The notes: generated from the letters alone by a model not told the origin. DNA of 64,000 nucleotides from Scytonematopsis contorta HA4267-MV1 (GCA_019359035.1 JAHHIC010000059.1:40554-104553); one strand, 5' to 3'. Shown: positions 7,837 to 16,699, counted from the stretch's first letter. Translations and numbers: made by a program.

Positions 7837-10800
7837 ATGGCATCAGATTTCCCAGAATTAGCAGAAAAACTCACCGCTATTTTGGGTGAGCAAATTTCCC
7901 AAAAAGAGCTAGCGCACTACTCAGCAATAGTGGAAATTATTGAACCACCGAATGCTAAACTATTTTGGGAATCTGACGATACTAAAGCAGGAATTTATCT
8001 TATTCTTGTTGGTAAAGTTAGACTGTTGGATAGTTCTGGTAATTTAATTTCGACTCTTACCAGTGAGTCATCCTTTGGTGAAATAACTCTATTCCCAACA
8101 GAAAATTTTTGCTCTTACGTTGCTAGAGCTTCTCATAATTTGAAACTGGCGTATCTTAACCAAGAAGCTTTACAGATTTTGATGGACAAATATCCAACAA
8201 TTGGAGAATGTCTATACAAACGTGCAGAGCTTTGGGATTTACTTATTTGGTGCCAAAAGCAATATCCCAATTCTTCTAGTCCGGGAATACTGCAAGCTTT
8301 ATCTCTGTTTGAGCGATATTCGTTAAATACATCCGAGGATTTTCATATATCTTCAGAGGCTACTAAGCTGTGGTTACTACACCAAGGAGAACTGCGGAAT
8401 TCATCGGGTATCTGTTTGAGTTCTAAAGAAATCTATTCTCAGACAAAAAGCGATGTTTGGAAAGCAACACAACCAACTATTGTTTATAAACTACAAAATA
8501 CCCATTGGCAAACAGCGCTGCAATATTGGCCATATTTAAGGGAATTAATGAGTGGGGAATTAATTAGTACTGATAAAATCCAAACTAATATTGCTGACGA
8601 CTTTGCAGGAAAAAGCTTTCCACTCCCTACCCCAGGGAAAGTTATTCCTTTTCCTTCTTCGATTGCCAAAAAGCAGAAGCGAAGACAACAGGCAATATTT
8701 CCGACTCCCCACTTGAAGACTACACAAGGAATTGCACATTTTTGGGGACGAGTGACTAAGCGCTATCCCTTTTTTGAGCAACAAAGTGCTTCCGACTGTG
8801 GTGCTGCTTGTCTTGTAATGATTGGACGTTATTGGGGTAAGCGTTTCAGTGTTAACAGATTGCGAGATTTAGCTAATACGAACCGTGCAGGTGCATCACT
8901 GCGATGTTTAGCCAGTGCAGCAGAAAGCATTGGTTTTGCTAGTCGTCCGGTGAAAGCAAGTTTTGATAAATTGGCACAACAACCCTTACCGGCTATTATT
9001 CACTGGGAAGGTAAGCATTACATTGTTCTCTATGAAGTTAACAAAAAACAGGTAATTGTCGGTGACCCTGCTGTTGGTCAGCGCACTTTTACTCATTCTG
9101 AATTCAAAGCTGGATGGACAGGGTATGCTTTGTTACTGGAACCTACTAGCAATCTCAGAGAAAGTGAAGAAGCTAGTACGCCATTTTGGCAACTGTGGGA
9201 ATTAATCAAACCTCATTGGCAAGTGCTGGTAGAGGTGTTAATTACTTCAGTGTTTATTCAGGTCTTTGGACTGGTAACACCACTATTTACACAGTTACTC
9301 TTAGACCGGGTGATTGTTCAAGGTAGCACCCTCACCTTGACCGCTGTGGGTTTCGGTCTGTTGATTTTTGGCTTGTTCCGCGTGGGGATGAACACCTTAA
9401 GACAGTACTTGCTTGACCATACTGCAAACCGTGTGGGAGTAGCGCTAATGGTGGGTTTTATTAAACATACCTTTCGTTTGCCTCTGACATTTTTTGAATC
9501 TCGTTATGTCGGAGATATTGTTTCTCGCGTACAAGAAAATCAAAAAATTCAGCGTTTTCTGACTGGGGAAGCACTGTCAATTATTTTGGATTTACTGACA
9601 GTATTTATCTATGTTGGTTTGATGTTTTGGTATAGCTGGCAAATGGCGTTACTATGCTTAGCTGTTGTACCGCTATTTGTGATTTTGGCGCTGCTTGCTA
9701 CACCCTTTTTCCGTCGCATCAACCGTGAGGTTTTTAGAGCTCATGCAAAAGAAAGTAGTTATTTAATTCAAGCTTTGACAGGTATTCGCTCAATTCGCTC
9801 AATGGCTATTGAACAAACGGTACGTTGGCGTTGGGAAGAACAACTGAATCATTTGATTAAAAAAATGTTTGGCGGTATGGTGGTTGGGAACCAACTACAA
9901 TTTTTTAGTTCTATAATAGAATCTTTGGCAACTACAGGGTTACTTTGGTTTGGTGCTTATTTAGTGATTCAAAATCGACTTACTATTGGACAATTAGTTG
10001 CTTTTAATATGTTGTTGGGCAATATTATTCGTCCTTTTCAACGTCTAACAGTACTGTGGAATCAAATACAAGAAGTGATTATTTCCACTGAACGCATTAA
10101 TGATGTTTTAGAAGCAGAACCGGAAGAGGATTTATATAGTCAACCGCGTCAATCTTTACCCAGTTTGCGCGGTCATGTTCGCTTTGATAATCTCACTTTT
10201 CGCTATCACCCAGATAGTGATATTAATGTTCTGGAAAATCTCACTTTTGAAATCAAACCCGAACAGACAGTCGCGCTTGTAGGACGTAGCGGTTCTGGTA
10301 AAACCACTCTTTCTAAGCTAATTTTGGGTTTATACACTCCAACTGACGGCAAATTGTTGATTGATGGTCATGACATCACTGGAATTTCTTTGCGTTCCCT
10401 GCGTCAGCAAGTTGGTGTCGTAGACCAAGATACCTTTTTGTTTGGTGGTACAATTCAGGAAAATCTCAGCATTGCTCATCCAGAAGCCACTTTACAAGAG
10501 ATTATGGAAGCTGCACGGTTAGCTGGTGCTGAGGAATTTATTCACCAGTTACCAATGGGTTACGAGACTCAAATAGGTGAAGGTGGAGGAATGTTATCTG
10601 GTGGTCAACGTCAGCGTCTTGCTATTGCTCGTGCTTTGTTAGGAAATCCCCGGTTATTGATTTTTGATGAAGCGACTAGTCATTTGGATGCAGAATCGGA
10701 ACGTATTATTCAACATAATCTGAAAACAATTCTTAAAGGACGAACCAGTTTAATAATTGCCCATCGTCTCTCAACTGTTCGCAATGCTGATTTAATTCTG

Positions 10801-10908
10801 GTTTTAGACCGTGGTGTGTTGCTTGAAAGCGGTAACCATGAAGAATTAATTGCCAAAAAAGGTCATTATTATTACCTAAATCAACAACAATTAGCGCAGG
10901 CTGTTTAA
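7837..10908 (+). CDS. Peptidase C39-domain ABC transporter with N-terminal cNMP-binding-like domain
   Basis: 1023 residues; GGAGG lies 7 nt before the ATG. It exports double-glycine-leader peptides and cleaves the leader after GG. Domains in order: a cyclic-nucleotide-binding-like fold (about 10-130, GKVRLLDSSGNLISTL), a linker, a C39 cysteine peptidase (about 310-440; Cys321 in SASDCGAACL, His394 in GKHYIVL, Asp410 in GDPAVG), an ABC membrane domain (about 460-750) and an ATPase domain (Walker A GRSGSGKTT near 815, signature LSGGQRQR near 920, Walker B LLIFDEATS near 940). All catalytic residues are present. With the HlyD adaptor downstream it should form a one-step secretion machine. The two peptides at 13783-14363 are plausible cargo. 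Confidence 0.93.
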   Translation: MASDFPELAEKLTAILGEQISQKELAHYSAIVEIIEPPNAKLFWESDDTKAGIYLILVGKVRLLDSSGNLISTLTSESSFGEITLFPTENFCSYVARASHNLKLAYLNQEALQILMDKYPTIGECLYKRAELWDLLIWCQKQYPNSSSPGILQALSLFERYSLNTSEDFHISSEATKLWLLHQGELRNSSGICLSSKEIYSQTKSDVWKATQPTIVYKLQNTHWQTALQYWPYLRELMSGELISTDKIQTNIADDFAGKSFPLPTPGKVIPFPSSIAKKQKRRQQAIFPTPHLKTTQGIAHFWGRVTKRYPFFEQQSASDCGAACLVMIGRYWGKRFSVNRLRDLANTNRAGASLRCLASAAESIGFASRPVKASFDKLAQQPLPAIIHWEGKHYIVLYEVNKKQVIVGDPAVGQRTFTHSEFKAGWTGYALLLEPTSNLRESEEASTPFWQLWELIKPHWQVLVEVLITSVFIQVFGLVTPLFTQLLLDRVIVQGSTLTLTAVGFGLLIFGLFRVGMNTLRQYLLDHTANRVGVALMVGFIKHTFRLPLTFFESRYVGDIVSRVQENQKIQRFLTGEALSIILDLLTVFIYVGLMFWYSWQMALLCLAVVPLFVILALLATPFFRRINREVFRAHAKESSYLIQALTGIRSIRSMAIEQTVRWRWEEQLNHLIKKMFGGMVVGNQLQFFSSIIESLATTGLLWFGAYLVIQNRLTIGQLVAFNMLLGNIIRPFQRLTVLWNQIQEVIISTERINDVLEAEPEEDLYSQPRQSLPSLRGHVRFDNLTFRYHPDSDINVLENLTFEIKPEQTVALVGRSGSGKTTLSKLILGLYTPTDGKLLIDGHDITGISLRSLRQQVGVVDQDTFLFGGTIQENLSIAHPEATLQEIMEAARLAGAEEFIHQLPMGYETQIGEGGGMLSGGQRQRLAIARALLGNPRLLIFDEATSHLDAESERIIQHNLKTILKGRTSLIIAHRLSTVRNADLILVLDRGVLLESGNHEELIAKKGHYYYLNQQQLAQAV

Positions 10909-10932
10909 TTATCCAATCACTCCAATCACTCT

Positions 10933-10957
10933 TGTGGGGTGGGCATCCCTGCCCGCC
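10933..10957. repeat. Dispersed GGGTGGGCATCC-type repeat, copy 2
   Basis: TGTGGGGTGGGCATCCCTGC followed by CCGCC, between the ABC transporter and HlyD genes. A diverged reverse-oriented partner (GGGCTGGAAGCCCATCCCAC) follows at about 10972-10991. Confidence 0.75.
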
Positions 10958-11068
10958 TTGGTTGATATGGACGGGCTGGAAGCCCATCCCACTCTCATTG
11001 GAGCATTTATTTCTTGGACTACTCCTATGGTTTCTACAGAGGGATTTGTATTTACTTGGTGATAAATT

Positions 11069-12595
11069 ATGCAAAATAATCATCGTAATTCACTGTCGGC
11101 ATTAACCGCTAGTAATCAAAGTGAAGAAAGTAACATTTTAGATTCAGTAAAGACTTCTTCTGATGCTAAAGATTGGTCATACGGGACTGAGGAACTACTA
11201 GATGCTTTACCCAGGCGTTGGACGCGCTCTTTGCTGTATTTACTGATTTGTTTTAGTGCGGTCGCCTTACCTTGGGTGATGTTTTCTAGAGTGGATGAGA
11301 CGGGAAGTGCAAGAGGACGTATTGAACCCTTGGGAGCGACCCAAAGATTAGATGCTCAAGTTAGTGGAAACGTGACGGGGGTAAAGGTAAAAGAAGGAGA
11401 TGCGGTCAAAGCAGGACAATTGCTGGTAGAACTGGACAGGGATGTATTGCAAACTGATTTGCAACAAGTAAAAGCGAAGTTAGATGGATTGGTAAATCGC
11501 TTAGCACAGCTAGATTTACTAAAAAATCAGTTGCAGATAGCAGTTCGTACTCAAGAGCAACAAAATAAATCCCAGGAATTAGAAAAACAGGCTCAAGTAA
11601 ATCAAGTCCAGCAAAATTTGGATACGAAACAGAGCACCTATAATTTACAAAAATTGGAAAAACAAGCTTTAGTAGAACAGGCTAAGCAAAATGTAAATGC
11701 AACTCAAACTATCCGTAAAATAGCTTCAAATAGTTTGAAGAGAGATTTAAAAGAAGTCAAACGTTTTCAAAAACTACAACAGGATGGTGCTGTTCCGCAA
11801 GTTAAAGTTGTGGAATTAGAAAAAGCTGCTGAAGAAAGCCAACAATTATATTTTAAAGCGCAGGCTGACATCAAACAAGCAGAGTTACGCTTCCAAGAAG
11901 AAGGAAACCGTTATCAGGGAGTTATGCGTCAAGCCCAAGCAGATATTAAGCAAGCAAAATTGAGGCTTCAAGAGCAAGAAAGTAGCTATAAAAGTTTAGT
12001 TCATACAGGAGAATTGGCGATTTTAAAAAACCAGGAACAACTCAAAGATTTACAAGCACAAATTACGACTGTAAAATCAGAAATTAATCAAACAAAAAGC
12101 CAAATTAAATCTTTACTATTACAAATAGGACAAAGAATAGTGCGTTCGCCAGTAGATGGTGTAGTTTTTGATTTACCTATCAAAAAACCCGGTACGGTTG
12201 TTCAACCAGGTCAAGTAATTGCTCAAATTGCGCCCAAAAAGATTCCGTTAGTTTTGAAAGCTAATATACCAAGCCAACAAAGCGGTTTTTTAAAGCAAGG
12301 AAGTCTAGTTAAAATAAAATTTGATGCTTATCCATTTCAGGATTATGGAGTACTTTCAGGACGAGTGATTCGGGTTTCACCAGATTCCAAGTTAGTGGAA
12401 ACTTCTCAAGGTAAAATAGAGACTTTTGAGTTAGATATTTCTCTTGATAAACCATATATCCAATCTGGAAATAAACGTATTCCTCTCACTCCAGGTCAAA
12501 CTGCAACAGCAGAGGTAATTGTGCGTCAAAGACGTTTGATTGATTTTATTTTAGACCCATTTAAGAAGTTACAAAAAGGAGGATTAGAACTTTAG
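11069..12595 (+). CDS. HlyD family periplasmic adaptor (membrane fusion protein)
   Basis: 508 residues. An N-terminal cytoplasmic part is followed by one membrane segment (about 54-72, LLYLLICFSAVALPWVMF), a lipoyl-like half motif (GNVTGVKVKEGDAVKAGQLL, about 105-125), a long Gln/Lys/Glu-rich coiled-coil hairpin (about 130-350), the second lipoyl half (RIVRSPVDGVVFDL) and a C-terminal beta-barrel region. It links the inner-membrane C39 exporter to the outer membrane. It follows the transporter by 160 bp and precedes the parvulin gene by about 100 bp, all on the same strand, which indicates an operon. Confidence 0.92.
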   Translation: MQNNHRNSLSALTASNQSEESNILDSVKTSSDAKDWSYGTEELLDALPRRWTRSLLYLLICFSAVALPWVMFSRVDETGSARGRIEPLGATQRLDAQVSGNVTGVKVKEGDAVKAGQLLVELDRDVLQTDLQQVKAKLDGLVNRLAQLDLLKNQLQIAVRTQEQQNKSQELEKQAQVNQVQQNLDTKQSTYNLQKLEKQALVEQAKQNVNATQTIRKIASNSLKRDLKEVKRFQKLQQDGAVPQVKVVELEKAAEESQQLYFKAQADIKQAELRFQEEGNRYQGVMRQAQADIKQAKLRLQEQESSYKSLVHTGELAILKNQEQLKDLQAQITTVKSEINQTKSQIKSLLLQIGQRIVRSPVDGVVFDLPIKKPGTVVQPGQVIAQIAPKKIPLVLKANIPSQQSGFLKQGSLVKIKFDAYPFQDYGVLSGRVIRVSPDSKLVETSQGKIETFELDISLDKPYIQSGNKRIPLTPGQTATAEVIVRQRRLIDFILDPFKKLQKGGLEL

Positions 12596-12694
12596 TAATT
12601 CTATCTTTAATTTTGAATTTTTAGGGTCATTGGTCTACTGTCAGCAATTAATCATTTGAATTATTTCATTTCCAAAAAGGAGGAATATCGTATC

Positions 12695-13477
12695 ATGGCT
12701 GAATTTATCAATGTTTCTCGTGAAGATGTATTGTATCAACTGAAAATAAACTGCCAGATGTCTCAGTTATTAGATGCAGTTGCTACTCGTAAAGTTATTA
12801 CAGATGCTATCCAAAAAGCAGGTATTAAAGTTGATAACCAAGAATTACAAAAAACAGCAGATAATCTGCGACTTGCGAACAAGCTAGTTAAAGCAGAAGA
12901 TACGTGGGCTTGGTTGAAAAAAAATCATCTTACCTTGGAAGAATTTGAGCAATTGGCAGAAATTAATCTTCTGTCTGCTAAATTGGCTCATCATTTATTT
13001 GCAGACAAAATTGAACCATTCTTTTACGAACATCAACTGGATTATTTTGCGGCAGCTACCTATGAAGTTGTTTTAGAAGATGAAGATGTTGCTTGGGAAA
13101 TATTTTATGCTCTATCGGAAGGTGAAATTAGTTTCCAAGATATTGCCCGTCAGCACATAAAAAACCCCGAAATCTGCCGCTCTGGTGGATATCGAGGAAT
13201 TAAACTTCGTAGCAATTTTAAAGCAGAAATAGCTCCTGCGGTATTTGCTGCTAATCCTCCTCAGTTGTTAAAACCTATTACAACCACAAAAGGAGTACAT
13301 TTGATTTTAGTTGAAGAAATCGTTCGTCCAAAATTAGATGATAATTTACGCTTGAAAATAATGGCTGATTTATTTTCTAATTGGTTAAAAGAAAAAATGT
13401 CCGAGATAGAAATTATTCCCCATATGGAATCAGATTCCTATATTCCAACAGTTCAAGAACTTCTAAAGCTAGGTTAA
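12695..13477 (+). CDS. Parvulin-like peptidylprolyl isomerase of the export locus
   Basis: 260 residues from the ATG at 12695, preceded by AAGGAGGAA at a good distance; the longer TTG-started frame lacks such a site. An N-terminal helical SurA-like region (about 1-120) precedes a rotamase-like domain (about 125-225) with ICRSGGYRGIKLRSNF and the PITTTKGVHLILVEEIV ending that mark parvulins. No signal peptide is visible, so it probably acts in the cytoplasm, perhaps presenting cargo to the transporter. Proteins of this type often accompany HlyD and C39 exporters in cyanobacteria. Enzymatic activity is not proven. Confidence 0.75.
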   Translation: MAEFINVSREDVLYQLKINCQMSQLLDAVATRKVITDAIQKAGIKVDNQELQKTADNLRLANKLVKAEDTWAWLKKNHLTLEEFEQLAEINLLSAKLAHHLFADKIEPFFYEHQLDYFAAATYEVVLEDEDVAWEIFYALSEGEISFQDIARQHIKNPEICRSGGYRGIKLRSNFKAEIAPAVFAANPPQLLKPITTTKGVHLILVEEIVRPKLDDNLRLKIMADLFSNWLKEKMSEIEIIPHMESDSYIPTVQELLKLG

Positions 13478-13782
13478 GATAACTAAAGGAATACTAATGC
13501 TTTCGGAAGCATCCCAATTTTTTACAAATGATTTGTAGTGGGACACATAAGCGACCTATTTGTGCCAGAAGCGGCTTACGCCGCGTACTACGAAAACGAT
13601 AAATTTACACGGGATGCTCCCATGCTTTCTCACACGTAAGGTTTGTAGTTGCGCTTTAGCGCTCTTAATTACATATCAAATCGAAGAGGGCTGAAGCCCA
13701 ACTACAAACTTTGAAAAGAGGGCTGAAGCCCAACTACAAACTTTGGTGAGTTTTATTTGGCAGAGCTAAATGCTAATGTATG
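13478..13782. other. Repeat-filled region between convergent exporter and peptide genes
   Basis: No gene seen. The left part has copies of a GGAAGCATCCCAATTTT-type repeat (about 13503-13521; related GGGATGCTCCC at 13612-13622) and the right part holds the GTAGTT/AACTAC repeat listed separately. Confidence 0.55.
13641..13742. repeat. Inverted and direct copies of a GTAGTTGGGCTTCAGCCCTC-type repeat
   Basis: One inverted, diverged arm at 13641-13664 (GTTTGTAGTTGCGCTTTAGC...) and two direct copies at 13686-13710 and 13718-13742 (GAGGGCTGAAGCCCAACTAC...). Each unit contains the small palindrome GGGCTGAAGCCC. The first and later arms could form a long hairpin that separates the convergent transcripts. 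Confidence 0.8.
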
Positions 13783-13998
13783 TTATTTTGCAAGTTCATA
13801 AGCTATTAACATTGCTGTCCCTTTCAGGAAGCCTTCTTGTAAAATCTTCGCGATTTGTACCACGAATGCACCATAGCCTAAAACAAAAGCATCAAGTAAA
13901 CCCATACCGCCATTTACAGCTTCTGATTCTGTATCAGCTAGTTCATTAATAAAAGAATTTGAGTTCATTTCCAAATCAGCAATTTGAATTCTAGACAT
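13783..13998 (-). CDS. Double-glycine leader peptide A (bacteriocin-like)
   Basis: 71 residues. The leader of 31 residues starts MSRIQIADLEMNSNSF and ends ESEAVNGG, the classic double-glycine cleavage site for C39 transporters. The predicted core of 40 residues (MGLLDAFVLGYGAFVVQIAK...LIAYELAK) is amphipathic, Gly-containing and without cysteine, so lanthionine or disulfide bridges are excluded. It is about 70% identical to the neighbouring peptide B. A GAGAGAG ribosome site precedes the ATG. The C39 exporter lies 3 kb away on the other strand. A secreted bacteriocin or signalling peptide is likely; activity is unknown. Confidence 0.8.
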   Translation of the reverse strand: MSRIQIADLEMNSNSFINELADTESEAVNGGMGLLDAFVLGYGAFVVQIAKILQEGFLKGTAMLIAYELAK

Positions 13999-14074
13999 GA
14001 TATTTTCTCTCTCTAATTTGTATTATCTTGCAATGAAAATTGATTTGTCAGATATAGAACAAAAATCATGATTT

Positions 14075-14111
14075 GGGAAAGCGAATGCTGATAATATCGG
14101 CTTGCTTTCCC
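14075..14111 (-). terminator. Hairpin between the two peptide genes
   Basis: 8-bp stem GGGAAAGC / GCTTTCCC with a 21-nt loop, 37 bp after the stop of peptide B; on the minus strand a T-rich stretch follows. It may partly terminate or process the peptide transcript. Confidence 0.45.
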
Positions 14112-14147
14112 GAATTTTGACTTATGCAATATGCTTATGAAAGCAAA

Positions 14148-14363
14148 TTATTTTGCCAAGTCATAAGCTACCAACATTGCTGTTCCTTTCAGAAAGCTGT
14201 TTTGTAAAATCTTAGAAATTTCTAGTGCAAATCCACCGTAACCCAAAACAAAAGCATCTAGCAAACCTAAACCACCGTTTACAGCTTCAGATTCGGTTTC
14301 AGCAACTTCGTTAATAAAAGAAATAGAGTTGATTTCCAAGTCGGTAATTTGAATTTTGGTCAT
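14148..14363 (-). CDS. Double-glycine leader peptide B (bacteriocin-like)
   Basis: 71 residues, paralogue of peptide A and aligned without gaps. The leader MTKIQITDLEINSISF... ends in ESEAVNGG at residue 31. The core starts LGLLDAFVLGYGGFALEISK and ends LVAYDLAK. Differences between A and B cluster in the middle of the core (GAFVVQIAKILQEGF against GGFALEISKILQNSF), while GLLDAFVLGYG and FLKGTAML are invariant. AGAGG lies a short distance before the ATG. The pair arose by tandem duplication and could act as a two-component peptide, which is inference. It is transcribed toward peptide A. Confidence 0.82.
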   Translation of the reverse strand: MTKIQITDLEINSISFINEVAETESEAVNGGLGLLDAFVLGYGGFALEISKILQNSFLKGTAMLVAYDLAK

Positions 14364-14595
14364 GATATTTATACCTCTTTCCTTTTTTGTAGTTAAGCTT
14401 TTGTTTGCTTAGCTCTTGAATCTATATTGGACTATTTAAAGTTAAGAAGCAATAGCTAATAACAGTCGATTGGACGCAATCTCTGGTATTATGTCTCTAT
14501 TGTTTTTATGATAAAAAATGCCTGTAAGTCTTGATAATTATTCTGTTATAAAAAAACTGACTAGGACATAATTCCACTATTTATGTCCTGACATT
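14364..14595. other. Region upstream of peptide B
   Basis: Presumed promoter region of the leftward peptide genes. The only clear element is the hairpin at 14563-14589. Confidence 0.5.
14563..14589 (-). terminator. Rho-independent terminator, leftward
   Basis: 9-bp stem AGGACATAA / TTATGTCCT with a 9-nt loop; on the minus strand it is followed by AGTCAGTTTTTT. It would end leftward transcription from the D-glutamate cyclase genes or the small frame at 14596-14883 and insulate the peptide genes. Confidence 0.65.
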
Positions 14596-14883
14596 TTATT
14601 CCGAGATGCTTTTGCAAAATTGGGATGCCTTTGGTAAAGTTTGGATTAATGGTTGAGTTATGATGACGAACAAGAGTTTATTGAGCAAGAAATCAGGGAA
14701 AGCTTTTTGGAACTCTATGGTGCTGTAGCCAAAATTTCGATAACAGATGCTGTAATAACTAAGTAAGTTAGCGTTAAAAACACGACTATGTTTAGTTTTA
14801 TAAATAAGCTCTAACTCAAGCTGAATCAAGCTTTTAGTTTCACTTTTGATTCCGTTACTATAGTTTGGTTTATTTCTACTCAC
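14596..14883 (-). CDS. Doubtful small hypothetical protein
   Basis: A 95-codon open frame with a GTG start and no good ribosome site. I do not recognise the product. Its last codons lie in a dispersed AAAATTGGGATGCC-type repeat, which argues against a conserved gene, while the terminator just after its stop is in its favour. It may be a non-coding 3' region of the upstream operon or a decayed gene. Confidence 0.2.
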   Translation of the reverse strand: MSRNKPNYSNGIKSETKSLIQLELELIYKTKHSRVFNANLLSYYSICYRNFGYSTIEFQKAFPDFLLNKLLFVIITQPLIQTLPKASQFCKSISE

Positions 14884-14930
14884 CTACTTAGTCAATAAGC
14901 TGCAGTCAAATAAATATTAAATTAATGTTT

Positions 14931-15881
14931 CTAAGTCATTAATAGCTGAGTCACAGTATTCAAAATACGAGCGTGAAATTCCCAAGGTAGGTTATCAACA
15001 GATAAGCTTGCCAAACCCGTAACTCCATCAACAGCAAGACCTTGGTATACAATAGTTTCTAAAATTTTTAATTCCAAAGTTGGATTTAACACTGCAATAA
15101 TTTCCGATTGCCATTCCGGACGTAACAAAGAAAGTGCAGCCAACAAACAATTCGCTCCCCAATTAGAAACACCGCAAACTATTAAATAATCACAAGTCGT
15201 GGAACAAGCAATTTTTTCTCCATGACGAATACTTTCGCGAATTATTTGTTTAGGTATATTTCCCATCCCGATTTCATTCCCTCCATCACCAATACCTATA
15301 GAGGTAATTTTTTGAGAATTAATTAAAGAATTAAATAATAAATGCAAAGGAGCAGTATGAGCAGTTATATCCTGTCCCCGCATATTGCGGATAATACCAT
15401 CATCACCAGGTCCCGGTCTTTCTATGGAAATTATATGAGAAACAGGTTGTTTCATTGATTCCCAAAGTTTTAAAAGTGAAGTTATTGCTGAGGGATTTTC
15501 TTGAGATTCACTCACAGGTACAACATCAAATGTAATTTCTGTTGATACTCCTGCTGCAAAAACAGCACTTTTTACTGCTGCTAAACAAGGAGAGCCAGTC
15601 ACAATTCTGACAGGTATTCCTAATTTATTTAGTCCAGCAGCTAACTGAGCACAACCAACAATTCCATCAGTTTCAGCCGCAGGGGGGTTATTATGAGGCA
15701 GAAAAAAACCTGTAACTATTGCCACATGGGGTAAAGGATGTTCAGCCAAAGAGCGAGCAGCACCTAAAATCCCTCCCCTTGCAGCATCTACCAAAGGTTG
15801 AATGTTTCTACCAACATCGGTTCCACAAATAGTTTCGATTTGTGCAATTTTTGTCAGAACTTCTTTGGAGTATTTAGGCAT
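14931..15881 (-). CDS. D-glutamate cyclase-like protein (DUF4392)
   Basis: 316 residues. Matches the DUF4392 domain, the C-terminal half of the vertebrate mitochondrial D-glutamate cyclase DGLUCY, which converts D-glutamate to 5-oxo-D-proline. Conserved-looking segments are HVAIVTGFFLPHNNPPAAETDG near the N-terminus (nucleotide-like binding glycine region), IERPGPGDDGIIRNMRG and GIGDGGNEIGMGN. It is the second gene of a pair with the DUF1445 gene, 45 bp upstream. That order equals the domain order of the animal fusion protein, which supports a joint function. No signal peptide, so it is cytoplasmic. Activity in bacteria is inferred from the family. Confidence 0.78.
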   Translation of the reverse strand: MPKYSKEVLTKIAQIETICGTDVGRNIQPLVDAARGGILGAARSLAEHPLPHVAIVTGFFLPHNNPPAAETDGIVGCAQLAAGLNKLGIPVRIVTGSPCLAAVKSAVFAAGVSTEITFDVVPVSESQENPSAITSLLKLWESMKQPVSHIISIERPGPGDDGIIRNMRGQDITAHTAPLHLLFNSLINSQKITSIGIGDGGNEIGMGNIPKQIIRESIRHGEKIACSTTCDYLIVCGVSNWGANCLLAALSLLRPEWQSEIIAVLNPTLELKILETIVYQGLAVDGVTGLASLSVDNLPWEFHARILNTVTQLLMT

Positions 15882-15885
15882 TTGT

Positions 15886-15945
15886 TGACTGTTGACGGTT
15901 GACTGTTGGCTGTTGACTGTTGACGGTCAACCGTCAACCATATCA
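15886..15945. repeat. TTGACTG/TTGACGG heptamer tract
   Basis: Degenerate heptamers (TGTTGAC, GGTTGAC, TGTTGGC) end in the palindrome TTGACGGTCAACCGTCAA. The tract fills the spacer between the two D-glutamate cyclase-type genes and includes the last codons and stop of the upstream one. Confidence 0.85.
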
Positions 15946-16697
15946 GTAATAAACATATGTCCAGGAGCATGAGTAATGGCTATTTCTGGCTTTGCTTGCT
16001 TTAGGGCTGTTTGTGTCGTTACCCCACAAGCCCAAAATACCGGAATCTCCCCTTCTCGAATTGCGATCGCCTCACCAAAGTCAGGGGAATTTATGTCGTC
16101 AATACCGATTTGACTGCTATCTCCCAAATATACAGGTGTACCATGCGCTTTGGGGAAACGACTGGTAATTTCTACTGCACGAATCGCATCACCGGGAGTT
16201 AAAGGACGCATGGAAACAACTAAAGGACTAGAAAATACCCCAGCAGACACACAAGAAATATTTGTTTTGTACATTGGTACATTTTTATTTTCCTCAATAT
16301 GCCTTACTGGTACGTCTGCATTAATCAACGCACTTTCAAAGGAAAAAGAACAACCAATTAAAAATGCGACAAAATCATCACGCCAAAATTCTTTAACATC
16401 AGTAACTTCCGCGACTAACTCCCCATGTTTAAATACATGGTAACGAGGTAAATCGGTTCTCAAATCTGCACCAGGAGCAACTATACGGGGTTCTGGGTCG
16501 CCAACTTCCGTAACATCCAACACAGGACAAGGTTTAGGATTACGGTGACAAAAGAGTAAAAAGTCAAACGCTAGAGATTTCGGTAAAACAACCAAATTCG
16601 CTTGCGTATACCCAGACGCAAAACCAGGAGTAGGGGATTTAAATTCACCCTGACGACAAAGCAGACGGACTTCTTGTGGAGTTAGGGATGGGTTCAT
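15927..16697 (-). CDS. Putative hydro-lyase, DUF1445 (D-glutamate cyclase family)
   Basis: 256 residues, usual length for the DUF1445 putative hydro-lyases. Recognised by FKSPTPGFASGYTQANLVVLP at the start, FLIGCSFSFESAL in the middle, RPLTPGDAIRAVEITSRFPKAHG and ACGVTTQTALKQAKPEIAITHAPGHMFITD at the end. The family forms the N-terminal domain of animal DGLUCY; here it is a separate gene directly upstream of the DUF4392 gene. The final residues MVDG are encoded by the heptamer repeat. The reaction of the isolated bacterial protein is not established. Confidence 0.85.
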   Translation of the reverse strand: MNPSLTPQEVRLLCRQGEFKSPTPGFASGYTQANLVVLPKSLAFDFLLFCHRNPKPCPVLDVTEVGDPEPRIVAPGADLRTDLPRYHVFKHGELVAEVTDVKEFWRDDFVAFLIGCSFSFESALINADVPVRHIEENKNVPMYKTNISCVSAGVFSSPLVVSMRPLTPGDAIRAVEITSRFPKAHGTPVYLGDSSQIGIDDINSPDFGEAIAIREGEIPVFWACGVTTQTALKQAKPEIAITHAPGHMFITDMVDG

Positions 16698-16699
16698 TA

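Noticed and set aside
14596..14883. A 95-codon leftward frame as a firm gene
   Set aside because: GTG start without a ribosome site, end inside a dispersed repeat, no recognisable family. Kept only as a low-confidence entry because a terminator follows.
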